From Acetobacteraceae bacterium (GTDB lineage: Bacteria > Pseudomonadota > Alphaproteobacteria > Zavarziniales > Zavarziniaceae), in contig CANCOY010000039.1 in the NCBI GenBank assembly GCA_947379865.1, positions 1-31,145 on the forward strand: DNA of 31,145 bases, in the 5' to 3' direction. A program made the position numbers and the translations under genes. Below are positions 23,739 to 31,145 of this stretch, piece by piece (the stretch's first letter is position 1; each line of letters starts with the position of its first letter). A model generated the notes under the pieces. It was not told where the DNA came from. It worked only from the letters and a program-made list of their open reading frames with translations, and did not search any database.

Positions 23739-23936
23739 TCACCGTCCCAGTGTGCGTGCTTCCAGCCGGTCGATCAGGGCGTCGAGTTCGTGGCGGGAAT
23801 AGCCGTGGGTGCGGGGCGTGCGGGGTTTGGCTTTGGCTTTGGGGGTGGTGAGCCCTGACGCCCGGGGGGTCTTTGGAGCCTGGAGGCCGTGGGCGAGGAC
23901 GTCGAGGGCGTCAAAGGCTTCGGTGAGGCTTGTCAT
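23739..23936 (-). CDS. Small hypothetical protein (65 aa)
   Basis: A 65-residue protein with two predicted helices (TSLTEAFDALDVLAHGLQ and SRHELDALIDRLEARTLG) joined by a Lys/Pro/Thr-rich basic linker. AAGGTG lies 8 bases before the ATG at 23936. It is convergent with the Xre antitoxin. The composition is compatible with a small regulatory or DNA-contacting protein, but I do not recognise it; the upstream region (23937-24073) is AT-rich and could hold its promoter. Confidence 0.5.
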   Translation of the reverse strand: MTSLTEAFDALDVLAHGLQAPKTPRASGLTTPKAKAKPRTPRTHGYSRHELDALIDRLEARTLGR

Positions 23937-24073
23937 GGGGCGCACCTTGGATGGGAAGCGCCCAGTGTCCTCGGGAGTCCTGAAGGATTGATGAATCCTG
24001 CTTTCGTCTTACATAAAATATTTCTTGTCGATTGTGCCTCAGGCCTCTTTATCTCACCCCGGCGTTGCCACAA

Positions 24074-24868
24074 TCACCCCGGCCTTGCCACGACGACAAG
24101 CGTGTCGAGGGTGAAGTGGCCGCCCGTCTCGATCTCCAGATGGCGGGCCACCTCGGCGGGGGCGGCCTGTTGCAAGGCGGTGATGGCGGCGGCCATGACC
24201 GGGGGCACGTTCATGCGCGCCAGCCAGCTGGGATGGTCGAGGCGCAGGCGGGCAAAGCTGGGGGCCTCTGGCCGGAAACCGGCACGGGCAAGGGCCGCCT
24301 GCCATTCTTCGGCGCTGCGGTTGCGCACATGGCTGGGGTCGCGCAGCAGTTCCAGCGCCTGCAGGAAGGTATCCACCAGGGGGCCGCCCCGGCTGGTCAC
24401 ATCGGCAAATATGGCAATGCCGCCCGGCGCCAGCACGCGGCGGGCCTCGGCCAGGGCACGGTCAAGGTCGTGCCAGTGGTGGGCGCTGAAGCGGCTGGCC
24501 ACCAGGTCGAAGCTGGCATCAGCAAAGGGCAGCTGGTCGACGCTGCCCTGCTGGGCCGTGATGTTGCCAAGGCCCCGGCGGCCACCCTCGGCCAGCACGG
24601 CGGCCAGCATGTCGGCCGACAGATCATAGGCCACCACCTGACCTGCAGCGGCTGCCAGCGCAAAGCTGACATGCCCGCCGCCACAGCCAAGGTCGAGGGC
24701 GCGGGCCGGGCGGTGGCGGGCGGCCAGGGCGGCGATCTGCCCCAGGTCGGCGCCACTGGCATGCACGGCGCTGGCCACATAGGCGGCGGCCTGGGGGCCG
24801 AACTGGTCGGTGATCAGGCTCTGGTGGGGCCGGGCTTCAGAGGCGGGGGGCTGGGGCTGCCGGGTCAT
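24074..24868 (-). CDS. Class I SAM-dependent methyltransferase
   Basis: A 264-aa methyltransferase of the UbiE/Methyltransf_11 type. Motif I is ALDLGCGGGHVSF (about residues 58-70), followed by VVAYDLSADMLAAV and the DLVASRFSAHHW and VLAPGGIAIFADV segments. The substrate is unknown. I chose ATG 24868, which overlaps the AmpG-like stop by four bases and has AGGAG upstream; an in-frame start 48 bases earlier would lie deep in the permease gene. Coupled translation suggests a role linked to the permease, or simply co-transcription. Confidence 0.85.
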   Translation of the reverse strand: MTRQPQPPASEARPHQSLITDQFGPQAAAYVASAVHASGADLGQIAALAARHRPARALDLGCGGGHVSFALAAAAGQVVAYDLSADMLAAVLAEGGRRGLGNITAQQGSVDQLPFADASFDLVASRFSAHHWHDLDRALAEARRVLAPGGIAIFADVTSRGGPLVDTFLQALELLRDPSHVRNRSAEEWQAALARAGFRPEAPSFARLRLDHPSWLARMNVPPVMAAAITALQQAAPAEVARHLEIETGGHFTLDTLVVVARPG

Positions 24869-26259
24869 GGCTGGGGCTCTCCTGCGGGTTTGGGGCGGCG
24901 CACCAGGATCAGGCACAGGCCAAGTGCCGGCAGGCCAATGGCGCCAGCACCCACAAAGAAAAGCGCATATGCGTTCATCAGACCATGGCTCTGGGCCAAA
25001 GCTTCTACCGTGGCGCCGGAAAAGCCCTTCAGGATCTTGCCCACCCAGGCATAAGTGGAGGTGAGCAGGGCATATTGGGTGGCGGTGTAGCCAAGGCTGG
25101 TCAGGCCCGACATATAGGCAACCAGCGCCACCCCGGCAAAGCTCATGGCAAAGCTGTCAAAGGCCATGACGGCACTGAACAGCGGCAGGTCGGCGCCCAC
25201 CAGCGCCAGCAGGGCAAAGCTTGCCACGGCGAGCGGCTGCAGCACGGCGCCCACAATCAGGGTGCGCACCTGCCCGAAGGCCAGCGCAAACAGGCCGCCG
25301 GCCGCAATTCCCAGCAGAGAGGCCGCCAGACCGACAGAGCCGCGCACCGCCCCCACCATGTCCTTGCCAATGCCAAGGTCATGGTAAAACGGGTTGGCCA
25401 TGGGCCCCATCACGAAATCCGGCAGGCGATAGAGGCTGATCATCGCCAGCATCAGGAAGGCCAGCACCCCATGGGTGCGGAAAAAGGCGATGAAGGGCCC
25501 GGCAATCGCCTGCCAGATCCCCTTTGCCGTCCACAGGGCCGCCGCCCCGGCGTCGTGGGCCAGCGTGCCGGCATCGCGCCGGGGTTCGCTTGCGGCAAGG
25601 CTGGCGGCCAGCCCCACCGCCATGGCAGCTGCCGCCAGACCATAGGAAATCGGCCAGCCCAGATGCTGGGCCGAAACCAGGATCAGGGCGTCGGTCGCCA
25701 GCAAGGCAGCGCGATAGCCCAGCTGCAAGGCGGACGAGAACAGGGCCATGTCGCCATCCTCGCCACTGTCGGCGGCGGCCTCGATGCGCCAGGCGTCGAT
25801 CACAATGTCCTGGCTGGCCGAGGCAAAGGCCGCCACCAGGGCGAGGCCCCCCAGCAGCGCCAGCCCGGCGCCCGGCCCCGTCAGGGACATGGCCAGCAGG
25901 GCCGCCCCGATCAGGATCTGGCACAGCACCATCCAGCCCCGCCGCCGCCCCAGCCGCCCAAAGAACGGGGCATCCAGCCGGTCCATGAACGGCGCCCAGA
26001 GGAATTTGAGGGAATAGGCCACCCCCACCCACGAGAGAAAGCCGATGGCCTGCAGGCTGGTGCCCGCATCGCGCAGCCAGAAGCCCAGCGTATTGCCCGT
26101 CAAAAGGAACGGCAGGCCAGACGAGAACCCCAGCAACAGCATCACCAGCACCCGCGGCCGATGCAGCGCCCCCAGAACATGGGCCAGACGCGGCTTGGCC
26201 GTGTGCATGGGGAGGGGCGCAGGGGTGGGTGCGGGTTCCTTGCTGTGCTGGCTGGTCAT
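24865..26259 (-). CDS. ampG: AmpG-like MFS muropeptide permease
   Basis: A 464-aa membrane transporter of the major facilitator superfamily with about 12 hydrophobic segments. The opening RPRVLVMLLLGFSSGLPFLL, followed by GNTLGFWLRDAG, and the SLKFLWAPFMDRL loop are typical of AmpG proteins, which import anhydromuropeptides for cell-wall recycling and beta-lactamase signalling. ATG 26259 has GGGGGAG 4 bases upstream; a longer frame from 26349 adds a poorly coding extension. Stop and start of the next gene overlap (ATGA). No beta-lactamase or AmpR gene lies nearby. Confidence 0.9.
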   Translation of the reverse strand: MTSQHSKEPAPTPAPLPMHTAKPRLAHVLGALHRPRVLVMLLLGFSSGLPFLLTGNTLGFWLRDAGTSLQAIGFLSWVGVAYSLKFLWAPFMDRLDAPFFGRLGRRRGWMVLCQILIGAALLAMSLTGPGAGLALLGGLALVAAFASASQDIVIDAWRIEAAADSGEDGDMALFSSALQLGYRAALLATDALILVSAQHLGWPISYGLAAAAMAVGLAASLAASEPRRDAGTLAHDAGAAALWTAKGIWQAIAGPFIAFFRTHGVLAFLMLAMISLYRLPDFVMGPMANPFYHDLGIGKDMVGAVRGSVGLAASLLGIAAGGLFALAFGQVRTLIVGAVLQPLAVASFALLALVGADLPLFSAVMAFDSFAMSFAGVALVAYMSGLTSLGYTATQYALLTSTYAWVGKILKGFSGATVEALAQSHGLMNAYALFFVGAGAIGLPALGLCLILVRRPKPAGEPQP

Positions 26260-26547
26260 GTCTCTCCCCCGTCGTCTGGCTGGGGTGATTATGCCAGCCG
26301 GCGCAGCAGAAGGGCAGGGCGGCGGAAGGGCAGCCAACCGGTTTGACAATCCGGCGCGCCCTGGCTGTGGTCATCCGCCTTCGAAGTATCAACGGTTGCC
26401 CAAGGGTGCGACCACGACGCCAGGGTCGTTTCGTTGCGCAGATCATCGCGCAACCATGCGTTGAGGCTGGCGATGTAAATATTCTGCGGTGGCTTGCGGC
26501 CTTGGGGATGCTGGCAGATAACTGAATTATATTATGACACGGGCCTT
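26260..26547. other. Intergenic region between AmpG-like and sulfotransferase genes
   Basis: Nearly 290 bases between divergent genes. The right end (26470-26540) becomes AT-rich. A weak promoter candidate for the rightward gene is TTGGGG (26502-26507), 17 bases, AATTAT (26525-26530). I see no gene here. Confidence 0.4.
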
Positions 26548-27321
26548 ATGGCTCTAGCTTCCAGGTCTGCGGTGCAAAGAATGGCATGGCTTTCGATCTA
26601 CCGCCGCTGGCGGGGCAAAGCGGATATGCCCGGATCGAAAAATGCCCGCCCCCTCCTGCTGTTTGATCATGTGCCAAAGGCGGGTGGAACGGCGGTTTCC
26701 GGCGCGCTGCAGGCGCTGCTTCCCCCGGGCACTGTGACGCCGCATCTCAATCCCTATACAGAGAGTTTTCGGCATTCAAGTATAAATAAGAAGCAACACA
26801 TTATCGGGCATTTTGGACAAAACTATCGACATCTGGTAGAGGATTTCAATACACGCTTAACAGCAACGCTGTTGCGTGATCCTGTCTCTCTTGTCGTATC
26901 CACATATACATTTTGGCGTTACAATGTAGATCGGAATTTCGGGCCACATGTTGCGGCCGCGCATGATCTTTCATTCTCCGATTTCATACGTCACCGTGGA
27001 CATGAGGTTTTTAACCTCAACCCTCAGTCGGTATTCTTTGGTTCACCCCAGAAAGGCAACCCCGGGGACGTCGCGGCCGAACTTCTGGCGCCTTACCGGA
27101 TCGTTGGGACCACCGACCGCATGCCGGAATTCCTCGCCGCCATTCTCTCGGAAATTGCCCCGTCCCGCCTGGATGAGATCAAGGCGACCCTTGCCAGGGT
27201 TGAGGACAACCGGTCACGTGGGCAAACGCCCGTCAGCGACGATGATGCCGCCTATATCAATGCCCGGCAGGCCTATGACAGGGCTTTGTACGATCTCGCC
27301 TGCCAACGCGCGAACAACTAG
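26548..27321 (+). CDS. Sulfotransferase-family protein
   Basis: A 257-aa predicted sulfotransferase. The 5'-phosphosulfate loop is HVPKAGGTAV (about residues 42-50), and LRDPVSLVVSTYTF (about 109-122) supplies the 3'-phosphate-binding Arg and Ser. The acceptor is unknown; neighbours suggest a surface-glycan context. The start is uncertain (ATG 26548 chosen; 26581 and 26626 are alternatives) as none has a good Shine-Dalgarno. Codons from about 26750 to 27020 are markedly AT-richer (ATA, AAT, ACA) than surrounding genes, a sign of horizontal transfer. Confidence 0.8.
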   Translation: MALASRSAVQRMAWLSIYRRWRGKADMPGSKNARPLLLFDHVPKAGGTAVSGALQALLPPGTVTPHLNPYTESFRHSSINKKQHIIGHFGQNYRHLVEDFNTRLTATLLRDPVSLVVSTYTFWRYNVDRNFGPHVAAAHDLSFSDFIRHRGHEVFNLNPQSVFFGSPQKGNPGDVAAELLAPYRIVGTTDRMPEFLAAILSEIAPSRLDEIKATLARVEDNRSRGQTPVSDDDAAYINARQAYDRALYDLACQRANN

Positions 27322-27345
27322 GCCGGCTGCCCGGCAGCGGTCTTT

Positions 27346-27359
27346 GGCGCGCATGCGCC
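27346..27359. terminator. Short GC hairpin between convergent genes (weak)
   Basis: GGCGC, loop GCAT, GCGCC lies between the convergent ends at 27321 and 27368. No T tract is present on either side, so a bidirectional terminator role is only possible. Confidence 0.25.
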
Positions 27360-27367
27360 GCCCGGCC

Positions 27368-27916
27368 TCAGCCCTTGCGGGCCACCAGATCGATCACGGG
27401 CGCCAGCCGCCGTCGGCGGCGCACCAGCCACAGGCCATGGTCGGCCAGCAGGCGCGTCAGGGTATGAGCGCCGAACCAGTGGCTGCGGCTGCCGGGCGCA
27501 AAGCCGGCCCAGCCATCAAGATTGGCCGGCCTGCGCCAATGGTGAAAATCGGGCTCGGTGATATGAATCAGCCCGCCCCGCCCCAGCAGCGCCGCCAGCC
27601 GGGCCACCAGCAGCGCCGGATCGGGGGCGCGGCCAATCACATCATGGCAGGACAGCTGCGAAAAAGGTGCCGTGTCTGGGCCTGAGACGACCACAGCCTG
27701 CCCATCCCAGCGCACATGCCCGGGTGGCTGGGCCGCCTCAGCGCCAGGGCTGGCGCACCCCGCCACAGGCAAGGGGGCCTCCAGGCGCACCAGCCGACAG
27801 TGCTGGCAGCAGGCCAGCGCCGGCACATGGCCCCGCGCCGGCCGCAGGGGCCGCAGCGCATGTCCGCCGCAGACCGGACAGGGCAACAGGGGGGAAGGCC
27901 TTGGGGAATGGCTCAT
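27368..27916 (-). CDS. Zinc-ribbon methyltransferase-like protein, short form
   Basis: A 182-aa protein. The N-terminus has a zinc-ribbon pattern CPVCGG and, 20 residues on, CCQHC. The middle (SCHDVIGRAPDPALLVARLA, then LLGRGGLIHITEPDF) resembles the post-motif-I half of Methyltransf_23-type enzymes often found in glycan clusters, but the glycine-rich SAM motif I is not visible. It may be a shortened, possibly inactive relative. It is convergent with the sulfotransferase and back-to-back with the gene remnant at 27964. Confidence 0.6.
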   Translation of the reverse strand: MSHSPRPSPLLPCPVCGGHALRPLRPARGHVPALACCQHCRLVRLEAPLPVAGCASPGAEAAQPPGHVRWDGQAVVVSGPDTAPFSQLSCHDVIGRAPDPALLVARLAALLGRGGLIHITEPDFHHWRRPANLDGWAGFAPGSRSHWFGAHTLTRLLADHGLWLVRRRRRLAPVIDLVARKG

Positions 27917-27963
27917 GGTCCCGCAGGGGAACGCCGGGGCGCTGCCCGGTCAAGCCTCCGGGC

Positions 27964-28299
27964 GGTTGCCACACCAGCTGGCGCAGCTATGAGCGCCGCA
28001 GTGCCGGGCTGATCGAGGCCACAAACGGCCTTGCCCGGGCTGAATATCTGATCGCGCTTGCCAGCGACGCTCCCCTGCCAGAGGTGGCGTCTTCGATCTA
28101 TCTGAATCGCCATGGCGAGCCGGCTGCGGCACGGAGCGAACAAAAAATCGCTCACCTCGAAGCCCGGGCCCCGGCTGCCGAGGCGGCATATACCCAACTG
28201 CTCCAAAGCACGAGCTGGCGGCTCACGGCGCCGCTGCAGCGCATTATCAGGATGTTTCGCTGGTCAGGCCTGGCTTTTTTCGGCGCCTTGATGCCCTGA
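27964..28299 (+). pseudogene. C-terminal remnant of a glycan-related protein
   Basis: From about 27964 the plus frame reads as convincing protein (SYERRSAGLIEATNGLARAE; EQKIAHLEARAPAAEAAYTQ; STSWRLTAPLQRIIRM) to a stop at 28299, but it has no ATG, and the only GTG (28084) lacks a ribosome-binding site. The SWRLTAPL ending is common at the C-termini of glycosyltransferases and related proteins in surface-glycan clusters. The 5' part has been lost, probably by deletion or rearrangement near 27920-27964. Confidence 0.55.
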
Positions 28300-28373
28300 G
28301 GGCCTGATCTGTGAGGCGCAACGGGTCGATCACCCATCTGGATGGTTTGACCCGGGGCCACTCCATCGCTACG

Positions 28374-28391
28374 TTGTCATGGATCTGTAAC
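28374..28391 (+). promoter_or_regulatory. Pho box upstream of olsB
   Basis: TTGTCAT, GGAT, CTGTAAC fits the PhoB-binding pattern of two CTGTCAY-like heptamers separated by four bases: the first half matches six of seven positions and the second fully allows for the M/Y ambiguities. It lies 84 bases before the olsB ATG, and a GATTTA -10 candidate (28402-28407) follows about 10 bases later. PhoB itself is encoded about 1.2 kb away. Confidence 0.7.
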
Positions 28392-28474
28392 GTACCCGCA
28401 GGATTTACCGTGCCGAGCTCAGAAAAGTCAGTTGTCACAATTCCGACAATTGGCGCTGATATAAGAGGCGGTAC

Positions 28475-29311
28475 ATGCAGACCATATCCGCTTTCTCCGC
28501 CGCCCGCCGCCCCGTTCCTGCGGTGATTCCCTCCACCTTCGCGACCAGCGGCAAGCTCGTCGTCCGGCTGGCGGAATCGCCTGCGGAAATCGCTGCCGCA
28601 CAGGCCCTGCGCTATCGCGTCTTCTATGAGGAGATGCGGGCGCTGCCCAGTGCGGAAATGCTGGCGCGCCGACAGGATTTCGATTCCTTCGATCCGGTCT
28701 GCGACCATCTGCTGGTGGTTGATGCCGACCGGCCCACGGGCGAAGAGGTGGTTGGCACCTATCGCCTGATTCGCCAGGAAATAGCCCACTCCCATGGCGG
28801 CTTCTATTCCTCGTCGGAATACGATCTCTCAACCCTGACGGACAACAATCCCGGCGCGCGCTTCCTGGAACTGGGGCGCTCCTGTGTTGATCCGGCCTAT
28901 CGCAGCAATGCGACCATCCAGCTGCTGTGGCGCGGCATCACCGGCTATGTGCTGGCCCACCGCATCGATTTCATGTTTGGCTGCGGCAGCCTTGCCGGCG
29001 TGGACGCCGAGGGATTGGCCCTGCCGCTGTCCTATCTGCACCACGAATTCCTGGCCCCGCCGGAACTGCGCGTCCGCGCCCATGCCAATCTCTATACCGA
29101 GATGAACCGCATGGCCCGGACCGACATCAATCCCCGCGCCGCCCTGCGCGCCCTGCCGCCGCTGATCAAGGGCTATCTGCGCCTGGGCGGCTTTGTGGGT
29201 GATGGCGCCGTGGTGGACCGCCAGTTCAACACGACGGACGTGTTCATCCTCGTCCCCGTAAGCCGCATCGCCGACCGCTACCAGGCCCGCTTCGAGCCGG
29301 AAGCGGAATAG
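28475..29311 (+). CDS. olsB: OlsB-type L-ornithine N-acyltransferase (GNAT fold)
   Basis: A 278-aa acyltransferase that makes lyso-ornithine lipid from ornithine and a 3-hydroxyacyl-ACP, the first step to phosphorus-free ornithine lipids. Features are VVRLAESPAEIAAAQALRYR with VFYEEM, DHLLVVD, VVGTYRLIR, the conserved FLELGRSCVDPAYRSN block and FMFGCGSLAGVD. AGAGG precedes the ATG by 6-7 bases. The gene has its own Pho box and terminator, so it is a single-gene unit, expected to rise under phosphate starvation. olsA, the second enzyme, is not in the window. Confidence 0.88.
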   Translation: MQTISAFSAARRPVPAVIPSTFATSGKLVVRLAESPAEIAAAQALRYRVFYEEMRALPSAEMLARRQDFDSFDPVCDHLLVVDADRPTGEEVVGTYRLIRQEIAHSHGGFYSSSEYDLSTLTDNNPGARFLELGRSCVDPAYRSNATIQLLWRGITGYVLAHRIDFMFGCGSLAGVDAEGLALPLSYLHHEFLAPPELRVRAHANLYTEMNRMARTDINPRAALRALPPLIKGYLRLGGFVGDGAVVDRQFNTTDVFILVPVSRIADRYQARFEPEAE

Positions 29312-29336
29312 GCCCAGAAACGGGCGCCTGGACAGG

Positions 29337-29364
29337 CAGCGGGCAGTCTCTGGCCGCTGTTTTT
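29337..29364 (+). terminator. Rho-independent terminator of olsB
   Basis: CAGCGG and CCGCTG form a 6-bp stem (with an inner CA/TG pairing possible across the loop) followed at once by TTTTT. It starts 26 bases after the olsB stop. Confidence 0.8.
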
Positions 29365-29513
29365 CGAAAGGTGCGTTTTTCGCGGATGGGGGGCGGCGCA
29401 GGTCAGCCCGGCACCGGGCACCTGCGGGCTGCAAGCGGGAGCTGCCTCAGACCATTGCGGGCAGGCGATCTGTTCTTTGCGCTGTTCAGGACCAAGACAC
29501 GGTTCCCGGCCCG

Positions 29514-29528
29514 GCTGACGGCGTCAGC
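29514..29528 (-). terminator. Hairpin downstream of phoB
   Basis: GCTGAC, 3-base loop, GTCAGC is a perfect stem flanked by further CCCGG/CCGGG pairing, about 30 bases after the phoB stop on the minus strand. There is no T tract, so any termination would need another factor. The remaining stretch 29365-29559 holds no gene that I can support. Confidence 0.4.
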
Positions 29529-29559
29529 AGAACCGGGATCGGCTTTGGCAGACGCGCCT

Positions 29560-30270
29560 TCAGCTGGCGCGGCGCTGCAGGGCCTGCTGGGTGTCGATGG
29601 CATAGCCGGCGCTGCGCACGGTGCGAATCAGGTCGGCGCCGCCGTCAAGGTTCAGGGCCTTGCGCAGGCGGCGGATGTGCACGTCGACCGTACGCAGTTC
29701 GATATAGATGTCGCGGCCCCAGACGGCATCAAGGATCTGCTCGCGGCTGAACACGCGGCCGGGATTTTCGACAAAATGGCGCAGCAGGCGAAACTCTGTG
29801 GGTCCCAGGTGGATTTCCACGCCACCGCGCGTCACCCGGTGGGCCATCAGGTCCATCACCACATCGGCATAGGTCAGGCTCTCGCCCGCCAGCGCCGGGC
29901 GGCTGCGCCGCAGCACGGCGCGGATGCGGGCCATGAGTTCAGCCGGTGAGAAGGGTTTGGTTACATAGTCATCGGCGCCGGATTCAAAGCCGCGCACCCG
30001 GTCGGCCTCTTCGCCACGGGCGGTCAGCAGGATCACCGGCACATTGCGCGTATCAGGCTTGCGGCGCAGCTGGCGGCAGATCTCAAGACCCGAGACCGAG
30101 GGCAGCATCCAGTCGAGCACGATCAGGTCGGGCACGCGCTCCTGCACCAGCACCAGCGCCTCTTCGCCATCCTGGCTGGCGCGCACCTCGAAGCCTTCGG
30201 CTTCCATGTTGTAGCGCAGCAGTTCCAGGAGGGCGCTTTCGTCCTCGACCAGCAGGATAGACGGCTTCAT
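29560..30270 (-). CDS. phoB: Phosphate regulon response regulator PhoB
   Basis: A 236-aa OmpR-class response regulator. The receiver domain has the acidic pocket (LLVEDE), phosphoacceptor D53 (IVLDWMLP) and the conserved Lys in VTKPFSPAEL. The winged-helix DNA-binding domain shows LGPTEFRLLRHFVENPGRVF, then RTVDVHIRRLRKAL and IRTVRSAGYAI. The length and wording match PhoB closely. It starts 27 bases after phoU and is probably co-transcribed with it. The kinase gene phoR is not in the window. Confidence 0.95.
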   Translation of the reverse strand: MKPSILLVEDESALLELLRYNMEAEGFEVRASQDGEEALVLVQERVPDLIVLDWMLPSVSGLEICRQLRRKPDTRNVPVILLTARGEEADRVRGFESGADDYVTKPFSPAELMARIRAVLRRSRPALAGESLTYADVVMDLMAHRVTRGGVEIHLGPTEFRLLRHFVENPGRVFSREQILDAVWGRDIYIELRTVDVHIRRLRKALNLDGGADLIRTVRSAGYAIDTQQALQRRAS

Positions 30271-30297
30271 CCAGTAAGGTTCCCCGTACCCGGTGCG

Positions 30298-31020
30298 TCA
30301 GAGTGTGCCGACTGAATCGATGCCGGCAAAGTTCGACGTATTGTCGCCCTTTGGCCGGTCCTCGGTCAGGCGCTCACCCTTGACCATGAAATAGATTTCC
30401 TCGGCGATGTTGGTGGCATGGTCGCCGATGCGTTCAATGTTCTTGGCGATAAACAACAGGTGCGCACAGGCGGTGATGGTGCGCGGGTCTTCCAGCATGT
30501 AGGTCAGCAGTTCGCGGAACAGGCTGTTGTAGAGGTCGTCCACCTCGCCATCGCGGCGCCAGACGTCTTCGGCCTGAACCGCATCGCGGCGGGCGAGCGC
30601 GTCCAGCACGTCCTTGATCATGGACTGGACCAGGGCGCCCATGCGCGGAATGGCGGCCATCTGGCGGGCATTGCCCGCCTGGGCCAGCGCAATGGCGCGC
30701 TTGGAAATATTGGCGGCATAGTCGCCGATCCGCTCGATCTCGATCGCCAGACGCAGGGCGCCGACCACCACGCGCAGGTCAACCGCCATGGGCTGGCGCA
30801 GGGCAAGGATGCGGGTGACGCTGGCGGTAACCTCGGCATCGTGCTCGTCGATGGCGCGATCACCGCGAATCACGCGGCCTGCCAGTTCGATGTCGAGCCG
30901 GGTGACCGCCTGGATGGCGGCGGCAAGCTGGGCTTCAGCCAGGCCGCCCATGCGCAGCAGCTTGCCCGTCAGCTGGGAGAGTTCGTCATCATAGGACTTG
31001 ACGGTATGGGTGTCGGCCAT
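30298..31020 (-). CDS. phoU: Phosphate signalling protein PhoU
   Basis: A 240-aa all-helical protein with two PhoU repeats; each bears the metal-binding E-R-I-G-D signature (IEIERIGDYAANI and NIERIGDHATNIAEEIYFMV). PhoU restrains the Pst transporter and PhoR signalling when phosphate is ample. AAAGG lies 6 bases before the ATG at 31020; an upstream frame to 31104 overlaps the promoter region. In most relatives pstB lies just upstream, outside this window. The upstream region carries Pho-box-like heptamers, implying autoregulation of phoU-phoB. Confidence 0.96.
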   Translation of the reverse strand: MADTHTVKSYDDELSQLTGKLLRMGGLAEAQLAAAIQAVTRLDIELAGRVIRGDRAIDEHDAEVTASVTRILALRQPMAVDLRVVVGALRLAIEIERIGDYAANISKRAIALAQAGNARQMAAIPRMGALVQSMIKDVLDALARRDAVQAEDVWRRDGEVDDLYNSLFRELLTYMLEDPRTITACAHLLFIAKNIERIGDHATNIAEEIYFMVKGERLTEDRPKGDNTSNFAGIDSVGTL

Positions 31021-31116
31021 GGTCTGCCTTTCAGGCTGCGGAAGAGCGGTTGGCCGGTAATCGTGGGCCACGCCTCCGCCGGCATGCGCAATGTAAAAGC
31101 GCATGGGGGCGGAAAT

Positions 31117-31145
31117 ATGACAATTATATGACGTTTAAGTTACAC
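31117..31145 (-). promoter_or_regulatory. Three Pho-box-like heptamers upstream of phoU
   Basis: Read on the minus strand from the edge: GTGTAAC (31145-31139), TTAA, ACGTCAT (31134-31128), ATAA, TTGTCAT (31123-31117). The 11-base period and AT-rich four-base spacers match tandem PhoB half-sites. The segment is strikingly AT-rich against its surroundings. The array may continue beyond the window. Confidence 0.65.

Noticed and set aside
24985..26346. A 453-codon plus-strand open frame
   Set aside because: It is antisense to the AmpG-like permease, which has clear membrane segments; the plus frame is Gln/Arg/His-rich.
27667..27960. Upstream extension of the remnant at 27964 as a full gene
   Set aside because: The frame there is antisense to the zinc-ribbon protein and reads as Pro/Arg/Ala-rich noise.

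Overview
This window reads as chromosomal DNA of a GC-rich alphaproteobacterium. The signs are tight gene packing, strong C/G third-position bias, the order rph–rdgB–hemW, a glutathione synthetase next to rsmI–yraN–BON genes, a phoU–phoB pair, and an OlsB-type ornithine-lipid acyltransferase. I cannot name the genus. No rRNA, tRNA, CRISPR array, integrase or insertion sequence is visible.

Layout. (1) 1–3906 is accessory: unrecognised minus-strand genes cut by the left edge, then a McrBC type IV restriction pair whose McrC tail runs antisense into the next gene. (2) 3811–7920 is mostly housekeeping: a GlxA-type regulator divergent from a small membrane protein, then RNase PH, RdgB and HemW. 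(3) 8352–11348 is a large autotransporter. (4) 11434–12697 is a convergent, slightly overlapping pair: a DUF488 protein and an unrecognised 275-aa protein. (5) 12787–18763 is the envelope/rsmI neighbourhood: a LpoA-like lipoprotein divergent from rsmI–yraN–BON lipoprotein–SirB1-like–gshB–ABA4-like. (6) 18770–23709 is a toxin–antitoxin cluster (VapC/Phd, HigB/HigA with a metallopeptidase domain, RelE-like/Xre) packed around comM. The 3' end of the ABA4-like gene is duplicated on both sides of the VapC/Phd pair. (7) 23739–28300 holds a small unknown gene, an AmpG-like permease coupled to a methyltransferase, a horizontally acquired-looking sulfotransferase, a zinc-ribbon methyltransferase-like protein and the C-terminal remnant of another gene. 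(8) 28374–31145 is a phosphate-response block: olsB with a good Pho box, a terminator, and phoU–phoB preceded by three Pho-box-like heptamers at the right edge.

How parts fit together. PhoU and PhoB sense and relay phosphate limitation. The Pho box before olsB suggests PhoB switches on ornithine lipid synthesis, a phosphorus-free membrane lipid, from the neighbouring locus. The LpoA-like, BON and AmpG-like proteins all concern the cell wall or outer membrane. The best candidates for something undescribed are the DUF488/275-aa pair, the repeat-bounded toxin–antitoxin insertions at the ABA4 3' end, and the minus-strand genes at the left edge.
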